From NCBI GenBank assembly GCA_937920115.1, contig CALGVF010000297.1, forward strand, positions 1 through 8,393: a stretch of 8,393 bases of DNA. The letters run 5' to 3'. The notes under the pieces were generated by a model, which searched no databases, was not told the DNA's origin, and saw only the letters and a list, made by a program, of their open reading frames with translations. Source of the DNA: an uncultured Clostridia bacterium. GTDB taxonomy: Bacteria; Bacillota; Clostridia; Christensenellales; Borkfalkiaceae. The position numbers and the translations under genes were made by a program. Every line of letters begins with the position of its first letter. Position 1 is the stretch's first letter. This document shows positions 1-5,307 of the stretch, one piece after another.

Positions 1-60
1 AGTGATTTATTGTCCCCTTCCGTCGCTTTCAGCGACACCTTCCCCGAAGGTGACGGCAAG
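1..60 (-). repeat. Intergenic element 1, inverted copy
   Basis: Positions 1-20 are the exact reverse complement of 2587-2606, and 36-59 that of 2530-2553, in the same internal order. The inner distance differs (15 bases here, 33 there) and holds different small hairpins (here CGTCGCTTTCAGCGACA). It contains an imperfect ACCTTCCCCGAAGGT palindrome. It is non-coding as far as I can see. Confidence 0.75.
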
Positions 61-61
61 T

Positions 62-112
62 TTATTTTGATAAATAACTTTGCAAAGCAAAATATCACTC
101 CCGTTTTGCGGG
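62..112 (+). repeat. Tandem mini-hairpins, block A part 1
   Basis: Three consecutive small stem-loops: TTATTT/AAATAA (62-77), TTTGC-AAA-GCAAA (79-91) and CCCG-TTTTG-CGGG (100-112), the last two joined by ATATCACT. The last leads straight into a GGGACG palindromic element. Confidence 0.7.
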
Positions 113-138
113 ACGTCGAGGGCACCGTCCCCTACGGC
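109..138 (+). repeat. GGGACG...CGTCCCCTACGG palindromic element, copy 1
   Basis: GGGACG (110-115) pairs with CGTCCC (126-131). Almost the same sequence occurs inverted at 417-445. Confidence 0.75.
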
Positions 139-149
139 TATAAAACAAC

Positions 150-241
150 TTGCCGTGAGGCAAATATAACTTCCGCAAGAAAATATAACTGCCACAGGCA
201 ATATAACTTTGCGAAGCAAAATATCACTCCCGTTTTGCGGG
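150..241 (+). repeat. Tandem mini-hairpins, block A part 2
   Basis: Five stem-loops in a row separated by ATATAAC/ATATCAC linkers: TTGCC-GTGA-GGCAA (150-163), an imperfect TTCC-GCA-AGAA (171-181), TGCC-ACA-GGCA (190-200), TTTGC-GAA-GCAAA (208-220) and CCCG-TTTTG-CGGG (229-241). The arms differ from unit to unit but stay complementary. Confidence 0.8.
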
Positions 242-302
242 ACGCCCTTTTCTTAAAAATGCAAGCATTTTTAAGAGTTCTACGAGGGCGTCGTCCCCTA
301 CG
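238..302 (+). repeat. GGGACG element, copy 2, with a nested palindrome
   Basis: GACGCCC (241-247) pairs with GGGCGTC (286-292). Inside lies a perfect 12-base inverted repeat, TCTTAAAAATGC (251-262) with its complement at 265-276, only two bases apart. The nested structure could fold as a two-level hairpin. The element ends in the family's CGTCCCCTACG. Confidence 0.75.
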
Positions 303-416
303 ATTGTAGGAATAAAATGCCGTGTAGGTTGATTATTTTAATCATCTTATCGCGTTGATAAATTTGCAAATAAATTTAAAACAGTTTTTATCAGGATTGA
401 CAATTTATTGAGTTCT
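303..416. other. AT-rich gap without recognised genes
   Basis: Only small palindromes are visible here (GATTA-TTT-TAATC at 331-343; AAATTT pairs near 360-376). I see no ribosome site with an open frame and no RNA gene. Confidence 0.5.
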
Positions 417-445
417 GCCGTAGGGGACGGCGCCTCGACGTCCCG
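417..445 (-). repeat. GGGACG element, copy 3 (inverted)
   Basis: The reverse complement matches 109-138 apart from a small difference in the central GGCGCC/GGGCACC part. It lies just downstream of the flotillin terminator. Confidence 0.75.
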
Positions 446-475
446 AAATTTGTTAAATTTTAAATATTATAAAAA

Positions 476-507
476 TAAGATACCCGTCACATTTTTCGGG
501 TATCTTA
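476..507 (-). terminator. Terminator after the flotillin gene
   Basis: A perfect eleven-pair inverted repeat (TAAGATACCCG at 476-486 and its complement at 497-507) with a ten-base loop is followed on the minus strand by a TTTTT run (475-471). On the plus strand it is followed by ACTTTTTT, so it may act in both directions. A weaker hairpin (AAACGG/CCGTTT, 545-550 with 560-565) followed by a short T run lies between the stop codon and this terminator. Confidence 0.85.
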
Positions 508-593
508 CTTTTTTACGACATCTTTTTATATCGCTTTGATTGCAAAACGGAATATTAAGCCGTTTATCGACTTATAGCCTTACTTTCGCTTGG

Positions 594-2087
594 TTATTCC
601 TCTGTATTTTCGGACTTGACAAGCGTTTTGTCTTCGCTCGGTTTCTCGGTCTCTTTCGCTTCTTTTACTGCCTTAGCCGCTATCTTACCGCCGACTACGC
701 CCGTTATAAGCGAGTTGAGGTCTATGCCCGTCGATTCTTTCACGCCGTCCATTATCTGCCCCGCGCTGTTCATTACGTCTTTGACGATTTTCGTCGCGTT
801 GCCGTCGCCGTACATTACTATCTTATCCGTACGGCTGAGCGGTTCGGCGGCGTTCTTCACTACTTCGGGAAGAGCCGCAAGATACATTTCGAGTACCGAA
901 GCCTCGCCCATCTTCTTTTGAGCCTCGGCTTTCTTTTCAATCGCTTCCGCTTCGGCAAGTCCTTTCGCTCTGATACCCTCGGCTTCCTGCTCCATAGCGT
1001 ATCTCAGAGCCTCGGCTTCCGCTCTCTTCGCTTCCGCTTCCATTATCGCCTGATACTTGCGAGCCGCCGCGTCCTGTTCTTTCGCGAATCTGTCCGCTTC
1101 GGCGTCTTTTTGGCGTTTGATAAGGTCGGCTTCCGCTTCTTTCGCTATCTTGTAGTTTATCGCGTCAGCCTGCTTTCTGATTTCCGCGTCGAGTTGTTTT
1201 TCCTTTAAAACTATCGCCTTGTCGGCAAGTTCGGACTCTTTCTCCTTACGGGCGATGTCCGCTTCCGCTTTGGTGATTTCGATAGTCTTTCTCTGATTTT
1301 CCTGTTGAATGGAGTACGCCGCGTCCGCTTCGGCTTTCTTGCCGTCCGCCTGAACTTTGAGTTCCGCCTGCTGTACGGCAAGCGCGGTATTCTGTTCGGC
1401 GATTTTCTTTTCGGCTTCGACTTTTACGGCGTTCGCTTCTTCCTGCGCGTGAGAAGTCGCTATCGCGATGTCTCTCTGAGCGTTCGCTTTGGCTATCTGA
1501 GCGTTTTTGCGAATCTGCTCCACGTTGTCGATACCCATATTTTCGATTGTTCCCGCGTTGTCCTTGAAGTTCTGAATATTGAAGTTCACGACTTCGATAC
1601 CGAGTTTCTCCATATCGGGAACTACGTTTTCGGTAATTTTCTTAGCCACGCCCTGTCTGTCCTGTACCATTTCTTTAAGTCCGACGGAACCGACTATTTC
1701 ACGCATATTACCCTCTAAAACCTGCGTTACGAGACTTACGAGTTCGTTCTGTTTCATACCAAGAAGAGACTCCGCCGCTCGCTTCAAAAGTTCGGGGTTG
1801 GACGAGACTTTAACGTTCGCAACGCCGTCCACGTTTACGTTGATAAATTCGTTGGTGGGAACGGCCTCGCTCGTCTTTACGTCTACCTGCATAACTCTGA
1901 GCGAGATTTTATCCACCCTTTCAAAAAACGGCATACGCCACCCCGCTTTACCTATGAGAATCCTCTTTTTGAACGGACCCGAAATAATAAACGCGGTGTC
2001 CGGGGGTGCTTTCAGATATCCCGCCACAAGAAAGAGAATTACTACTGCTGCTACCACTGACAATAAAACGATTGCCCACGTCGGCAT
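594..2087 (-). CDS. Flotillin-family SPFH membrane scaffold protein (FloT/YuaG-like)
   Basis: This 497-residue protein has one N-terminal membrane segment (about residues 4-23) followed by an SPFH/band-7 domain (about 25-190). Next is a very long Ala/Glu/Lys-rich coiled coil (about 190-390) with repeated AEAE/KAEA motifs, and then the short flotillin C-terminal segment (about 395-430, containing LPEVVKNAAEPLSRTDKI). Length and architecture match bacterial flotillins such as B. subtilis YuaG/FloT, which oligomerise at the inner leaflet and organise membrane microdomains. The start is fixed by AAGGAGG nine bases upstream. No NfeD/YuaF partner gene is present in the window; the gene stands alone between its own promoter and terminator. 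It appears to be controlled by the upstream manganese-type riboswitch. The family assignment is firm; the cargo and the physiological role are unknown. Confidence 0.95.
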   Translation of the reverse strand: MPTWAIVLLSVVAAVVILFLVAGYLKAPPDTAFIISGPFKKRILIGKAGWRMPFFERVDKISLRVMQVDVKTSEAVPTNEFINVNVDGVANVKVSSNPELLKRAAESLLGMKQNELVSLVTQVLEGNMREIVGSVGLKEMVQDRQGVAKKITENVVPDMEKLGIEVVNFNIQNFKDNAGTIENMGIDNVEQIRKNAQIAKANAQRDIAIATSHAQEEANAVKVEAEKKIAEQNTALAVQQAELKVQADGKKAEADAAYSIQQENQRKTIEITKAEADIARKEKESELADKAIVLKEKQLDAEIRKQADAINYKIAKEAEADLIKRQKDAEADRFAKEQDAAARKYQAIMEAEAKRAEAEALRYAMEQEAEGIRAKGLAEAEAIEKKAEAQKKMGEASVLEMYLAALPEVVKNAAEPLSRTDKIVMYGDGNATKIVKDVMNSAGQIMDGVKESTGIDLNSLITGVVGGKIAAKAVKEAKETEKPSEDKTLVKSENTEE

Positions 2088-2096
2088 AACTTTTTA

Positions 2097-2103
2097 CCTC
2101 CTT
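2097..2103 (-). promoter_or_regulatory. Ribosome binding site of the flotillin gene
   Basis: A perfect AAGGAGG lies nine bases before the ATG at 2087. It decides the start: the upstream extension of other frames has no comparable site. It lies beyond the terminator, so it is only transcribed when the riboswitch terminator is read through. Confidence 0.85.
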
Positions 2104-2158
2104 GTTCTGCCTTTGTAATATATGCCGAAAGTCCGAGATATAACGCTGCTTCTCGCCG

Positions 2159-2193
2159 AAAAAAAAGACCTTTACGCAAAACACGTAAAAGTC
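2159..2193 (-). terminator. Riboswitch-controlled intrinsic terminator in the flotillin leader
   Basis: On the minus strand a ten-pair stem (GACUUUUACG at 2193-2184 with CGUAAAGGUC at 2176-2167, one G-U pair) closes a seven-base loop and is followed directly by eight U (2166-2159). It stands between the promoter and the flotillin start, so it must be regulated for the gene to be expressed. Its 5' arm contains CUUUUA, which can instead pair with UGAAAG (2312-2307) as the closing helix of the upstream aptamer. The two structures are therefore mutually exclusive. Confidence 0.8.
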
Positions 2194-2312
2194 TCAAAAA
2201 AACATAGATTTAACTTTCGTTATCACTAATAAGTTCTTACGGCACCGGAAAACTTATTTTTCGTCCTGACGATACCGTAACACGGGTCAAGCCGTGTTTT
2301 TACTCCCTTTCA
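2185..2312 (-). ncRNA. yybP-ykoY-type manganese riboswitch aptamer
   Basis: Read on the minus strand, the leader has the yybP-ykoY landmarks in order. GAAAGGGAGUA (2311-2301) is the conserved 5' element (AAAGGGGAGUA in the known class). Helix P2 is AACACGG/CCGUGUU (2298-2292 with 2285-2279). Helix P3 starts with ACGGU/GCCGU (2278-2274 with 2243-2239) and contains UCGUCAGGACG on its 5' side, a GAAAA/UUUUC upper stem, and CCGG on its 3' side. From memory, this lines up with the L. lactis aptamer elements UCGUCAAUUCG and CACCGG. A UAAC-GAAA-GUUA hairpin (about 2222-2211) corresponds to the GAAA-capped hairpin there. GAGACUUUUAC (2195-2185) corresponds to the 3' GCAAGACCUUU end and closes P1. Members of this class bind Mn2+ and usually turn expression on. 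The linker before the P1 3' strand is longer and more U-rich than usual, which lowers certainty. Confidence 0.75.
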
Positions 2313-2320
2313 GCGATTAT

Positions 2321-2349
2321 ATGATAACATAGATTTATTGCAAAGTCAA
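2321..2349 (-). promoter_or_regulatory. Promoter of the riboswitch-flotillin unit
   Basis: TTGACT (2349-2344), a 17-base spacer and TATCAT (2326-2321) preceded by TGT form a near-consensus housekeeping sigma promoter with an extended -10. A second TATAAT overlaps it downstream but would have a 22-base spacing. The predicted start of transcription, about 2314, falls immediately before the aptamer's closing helix, which supports both calls. Confidence 0.8.
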
Positions 2350-2423
2350 GTATTCCGCAAAAATTTCACAATATCCCGCATTCAGATGGTTAAATCGCCG
2401 TTTTAAATTCGATTTTCGTTTCT

Positions 2424-2449
2424 CGGGACGCCGAGGCGTCGTCCCCTAC
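2424..2449 (+). repeat. GGGACG element, copy 4
   Basis: CGGGACGCCGAGG followed by CGTCGTCCCCTAC, the same element as at 109-138, here upstream of the flotillin promoter. Confidence 0.75.
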
Positions 2450-2463
2450 TGTTGTAAAACAAC

Positions 2464-2512
2464 TTGCCGATAGGCAAATACAACTGCGACAGCAATATAA
2501 CTTCCGCAGGAA
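2464..2512 (+). repeat. Tandem mini-hairpins, block B
   Basis: TTGCC-GATA-GGCAA (2464-2477), TGC-GACA-GCA (2485-2494) and a perfect TTCC-GCA-GGAA (2502-2512), joined by ATACAAC/ATATAAC linkers. The order after the GGGACG element matches block A, with the GTAAAACAAC lead-in also shared. Confidence 0.8.
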
Positions 2513-2529
2513 ATTTAACTTATACATTT

Positions 2530-2606
2530 TTGCCGTCACCTTCGGGGAAGGTGGCAAATCGAGCGGCTTTCCGCGACGATTTGGCAGAAGGGGACAATAA
2601 ATCACT
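2530..2606 (+). repeat. Intergenic element 1, direct copy
   Basis: The two ends (2530-2553 and 2587-2606) are exact reverse complements of 36-59 and 1-20. Between them is CGAGCGGCTTTCCGCGACG-like palindromic sequence. Confidence 0.75.
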
Positions 2607-2669
2607 GCAACGTTTTGCATTGCGTTTTCTATCCCCTATCGTCAAAATCTCGCTCACGCTCCATTTTGC

Positions 2670-2692
2670 CACTTCCCCCGAAGGAGGAAGCG
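2670..2692 (+). repeat. Intergenic element 2, copy 1
   Basis: The 23 bases are an exact reverse complement of 8339-8361, and the copies flank the whole phosphorelay operon. It contains the CTTCCCCCGAAGGAGGAAG palindrome-like core. Confidence 0.75.
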
Positions 2693-2700
2693 AAAATTTA

Positions 2701-2722
2701 GCGTCCCGTAAAACGACTACGC
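2701..2722 (-). repeat. Partial GGGACG element (inverted remnant)
   Basis: The minus strand reads CGTTTTACGGGACGC, matching the CGTTTTGCGGGACG junction of the complete copies but lacking the 3' half. It lies between the end of the hpt gene and element 2. Confidence 0.55.
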
Positions 2723-2769
2723 TTAAAAGTATGGCAACTTTAAAAAATCGTACTGCCTGCGGAAGTTAA

Positions 2770-3129
2770 TCAGCCGCGGGCGGAAACGTAGGCTCGCAAC
2801 GACGATATAACCGTCGCATAGTCCGCTTTAACCTCTTTATATAATTCTTCCGTGCCGTCAAATGTCCGCTTTCTGAGTACTTCCGTAAGTTCCGACGCCG
2901 AACGCCCTAAGTTTTTAAACCCTAAGTTCAACGCCACGCCTTTCAGCGTATGAGCCGCCCGAAACGCATCTTCGATATTCCGCGTTTCCATCGCCGCCCC
3001 GAGTTTTTCCATCTCGTCGTCGTCCAAAAATCTGACCGCAAGTCCCGCCGCAAACTCCTCGGATATAAGTCTCTTCACCACGTCTTCTAAGTCGCCGCCG
3101 ACCGTTTCGTATACCTCTTTAAGGGTCAT
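2770..3129 (-). CDS. Hpt (histidine phosphotransfer) protein
   Basis: This 119-residue, all-helical, single-domain protein carries the Hpt signature AAHTLKGVALNLGF, with the phospho-accepting histidine at residue 60. Hpt proteins have no catalytic activity. They pass a phosphoryl group from the receiver domain of a hybrid kinase to the receiver of a separate response regulator. It is the last gene of the operon. Its ATG lies six bases after a run of 13 G and is in the same frame as the preceding kinase gene, separated by TAG and AAA. The expected source of phosphate is that kinase's receiver; the expected destination is the receiver in the first gene of the operon. No purine-rich ribosome site other than the G run is visible. 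I see no strong terminator after the stop. Confidence 0.93.
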   Translation of the reverse strand: MTLKEVYETVGGDLEDVVKRLISEEFAAGLAVRFLDDDEMEKLGAAMETRNIEDAFRAAHTLKGVALNLGFKNLGRSASELTEVLRKRTFDGTEELYKEVKADYATVISSLRAYVSARG

Positions 3130-3132
3130 TTT

Positions 3133-5307
3133 CTACCCCCCCCCCCCCGAATTTTTCTTCACAAGCCGAATTATGCGGTTAATCAACTTATCGCCGTCTA
3201 TCGGCTTCGCGATGTGGGCGTTCATACCCGCCATTCTCGCGTTCTCTACGTCCTCCGCAAACGCGCTCGCAGTCATTGCGATTATGGGTACGTTTTCCGC
3301 GTCCGCTCTATCTAGCGATCGTATTTCCCTCGTCGCCGTAAGTCCGTCTTTGACGGGCATCATTACGTCCATAAGTATGGCGTCTATGCTCCCGACTTCG
3401 CTGCTACCGAATATCTCCGTCGCCTGCTCGCCGTTCGTCGCGGGTATCACGTTCGCCCCCGCAACTTTCAGTATGAACTCCACAATCTCGAAGTTGAGTT
3501 CGTTGTCTTCCGCGACTAAAATATTATACCCTTTAAGTTTACACTTTTCGTCAGCCTCGGACGAGTCCGCGACCCTCTTCGGCTGCTCGGAAATTTTAAA
3601 CTCTACGCCTATGGTAAACGTTGAGCCCTCGCTTTTTTTACTCTCGGCGGAAATAGTCCACCCCGCTCTGTCGACGAGTTTTTTGACTATGGAAAGTCCT
3701 AAACCGACCCCTTCGAGGTTGTTACCCTCGGACTGCTTTTCACGCTCGAACGGTTCGTACATTTTCTGCAAAAACTCTTCGTCCATACCGATGCCCGTGT
3801 CCGAACACTTGCACTCGAAGAACGCCGAGCCGTCGTTATATCCCGTCTCCACGCAGGTCACGTCGACCTTGCCGTTCGGCTTGTTGTACTTGATCGCGTT
3901 GCCGATAAGGTTCGTAAGAATACGTTTGAACTGCACTCTGCAACCGTACAAATAATCGTGAGTTATACCGCCGTAATCGATTTTAAGCGAAATGCCCGCT
4001 TCTTTCGCCTGAACGCCCATAAAGGATTCGATTTCCTCCAAAAGTTCACTCATAACGAAATATTCGTCCTTCCAGACGGGTTCGGAAGTGGATAGTTTAT
4101 TCATGTCGAGAACGTCGTTGACGAGGTCCAAAAGGTACCCCGACGCGTCCCAAATCTTTTCGCGGCAGTCTTTCTGCACCTCGGGGTCGTCGTAATAATA
4201 CTCGCCGATTTTGACCATTCCGCGAATACCGTTTATAGGCGTTCGTATATCGTGGCTCATTCGCCTTAAAAAGTCGGTTTTCGCCTCGTTCGCCCGAATA
4301 GCCTCCTGCGTAAGCCTTTCGCTTTCCTTTCTGAATGCCTCGTCTTTCGCCTGCTGTTCGAGTCGCCTTTTTCTCATCGACATCTGACCTATCGTAATTA
4401 CGACGACAGCCGTGAGAAAATAGAAAAACAACAAATACAACAAAATTACCGTTCGCCTCGCAAACACTTCGGTGTCGGGCATGTAGGTATATATAAAGAG
4501 GTTTTTGCAAGTCGTCCTCGTTCCGTAATAGATTCCGTCGTCGTCCACTCTTATTATGTTGTTCGTCTCTCCGTTTTTGCGAAGTTCTCTGACCACAGGG
4601 CATTGCTCGGCAGACATTCCCACTCTGTCTTCTTCGTTCGAGGCGAGAACTATGGTGCCGTCGGTTACGACGATTGTTCCTTTGGAACCGAAAATATATC
4701 CTTTCAGCAACGTGGCGATTGAAAATCTCTCGTCTTCGACTTCTTCCACCCGACGGCGTTTATAGCACAACACCACACCGTTTCCGTTGCCGCGCGATAC
4801 TAAAGCGCAGTCGTAATAGTAGCCGTTTGCCGTCAACCTCTCCGAATAACTCTTAAACATATTTCCGGCAACCGACCCGAACGTTTCGAGTGCTGTTTGC
4901 CACATTTTCTCGCTCTCTTCGCCGTCGGTATAAAAGCAGACGATTTTGTCCGTAACGCCGTCTTCGCCGAATTCCGTAACCAAAATCCCGCTCAACCTGT
5001 TTGCGACAGCCTGCGAGCGAACGTTTTCTTCGAGATTTCCATCACCGTAGTCAATCGCGCTTCTTATGGAAAAAGCCTTGTCGGAAACGTCGTACAAACT
5101 CCTCGACGCCTCTTCGGCGGCGAGTTCCTCGTACCTTATACACTGCTGTCTTACGTACTGCGAGGCTGAGTTCATCTGTTTTTTTGCCGTGTTTTTACCC
5201 GTGGCAGTCGTTATGAGCGAAGCAAATACTCCGATTATTATCCCCACGAGTATAAACAGGGAAAGGTGTATTAAACCTATCTTTTTGCTGTCAACGATTT
5301 TTCTCAT
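3133..5307 (-). CDS. Membrane hybrid histidine kinase (Cache sensor-HisKA-HATPase-REC)
   Basis: The 724-residue protein has a membrane segment at about 10-32, an extracytoplasmic region of about 250 residues, and a second membrane segment at about 287-310. The sensor's later half (GTIVVTDGTIVLASN, about 210-224) resembles a Cache domain. A short coiled coil leads to HisKA with SHDIRTP (phosphorylated His352). The ATPase domain shows the N box NLIGNAIKYN (Asn470), the G1 box DTGIG (503-507) and the G2 box GVGLGLS (533-539). The C-terminal receiver has the acidic pair Glu600-Asp601, phospho-acceptor Asp647 in LMDVMMP, Thr679 and Lys701. All catalytic residues are present. Its start overlaps the end of the lipoprotein gene by 17 bases with only a weak GGTGG site, suggesting translational coupling. 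The protein ends in four glycines encoded by a 13-G run before a TAG; this is the only gene here ending in TAG. Hpt follows in frame. Confidence 0.95.
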   Translation of the reverse strand: MRKIVDSKKIGLIHLSLFILVGIIIGVFASLITTATGKNTAKKQMNSASQYVRQQCIRYEELAAEEASRSLYDVSDKAFSIRSAIDYGDGNLEENVRSQAVANRLSGILVTEFGEDGVTDKIVCFYTDGEESEKMWQTALETFGSVAGNMFKSYSERLTANGYYYDCALVSRGNGNGVVLCYKRRRVEEVEDERFSIATLLKGYIFGSKGTIVVTDGTIVLASNEEDRVGMSAEQCPVVRELRKNGETNNIIRVDDDGIYYGTRTTCKNLFIYTYMPDTEVFARRTVILLYLLFFYFLTAVVVITIGQMSMRKRRLEQQAKDEAFRKESERLTQEAIRANEAKTDFLRRMSHDIRTPINGIRGMVKIGEYYYDDPEVQKDCREKIWDASGYLLDLVNDVLDMNKLSTSEPVWKDEYFVMSELLEEIESFMGVQAKEAGISLKIDYGGITHDYLYGCRVQFKRILTNLIGNAIKYNKPNGKVDVTCVETGYNDGSAFFECKCSDTGIGMDEEFLQKMYEPFEREKQSEGNNLEGVGLGLSIVKKLVDRAGWTISAESKKSEGSTFTIGVEFKISEQPKRVADSSEADEKCKLKGYNILVAEDNELNFEIVEFILKVAGANVIPATNGEQATEIFGSSEVGSIDAILMDVMMPVKDGLTATREIRSLDRADAENVPIIAMTASAFAEDVENARMAGMNAHIAKPIDGDKLINRIIRLVKKNSGGGG
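3136..3148 (-). repeat. Run of 13 G at the kinase-Hpt junction
   Basis: Thirteen consecutive G on the coding strand encode the terminal Gly4 of the kinase and end directly at its TAG stop, six bases before the Hpt ATG. By position it acts as, or replaces, the Hpt ribosome site. Runs of this length are prone to slippage. Loss of one G would extend the kinase to a TGA overlapping the Hpt ATG (ATGA), and gain of one would end it a few codons inside hpt. Such a run can also be miscounted in sequencing. Confidence 0.85.

Noticed and set aside
150..241. CRISPR array
   Set aside because: The repeated units are only about 10-14 bases with 6-8-base linkers, they vary in sequence, and there are no unique 30-base spacers or cas genes.
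10..309. Open frames over the intergenic repeats (also at 2464-2769, 2390-2620 and 8127-8387)
   Set aside because: Their translations are only readings of the repeat elements (recurring NFAKQNITPVLRD- or SPEGGSE-like strings), with no ribosome sites.
540..1208. 222-codon open frame on the plus strand
   Set aside because: It lies wholly antisense to the flotillin coiled coil, is very rich in Arg/Phe/Tyr from the complement of Ala/Glu/Lys codons, has no ribosome site and resembles no family.
2159..2312. Other riboswitch classes (ydaO, T-box, SAM, M-box)
   Set aside because: The GGGAGUA element, UCGUCA...CCGG internal loop and GAAA-capped hairpin fit yybP-ykoY; hallmarks of the other classes, such as a T-box motif, are not visible.
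3133..3135. Genome-wide reassignment of TAG to an amino acid
   Set aside because: One in-frame TAG between two complete domains is much more simply a real stop; the kinase receiver is complete before it and Hpt has its own ATG.
3173..3955. 260-codon open frame on the plus strand
   Set aside because: Antisense to the kinase ATPase and receiver domains, low-complexity Ser/Leu/Pro-rich composition, no ribosome site. The minus-strand gene has full catalytic motifs.
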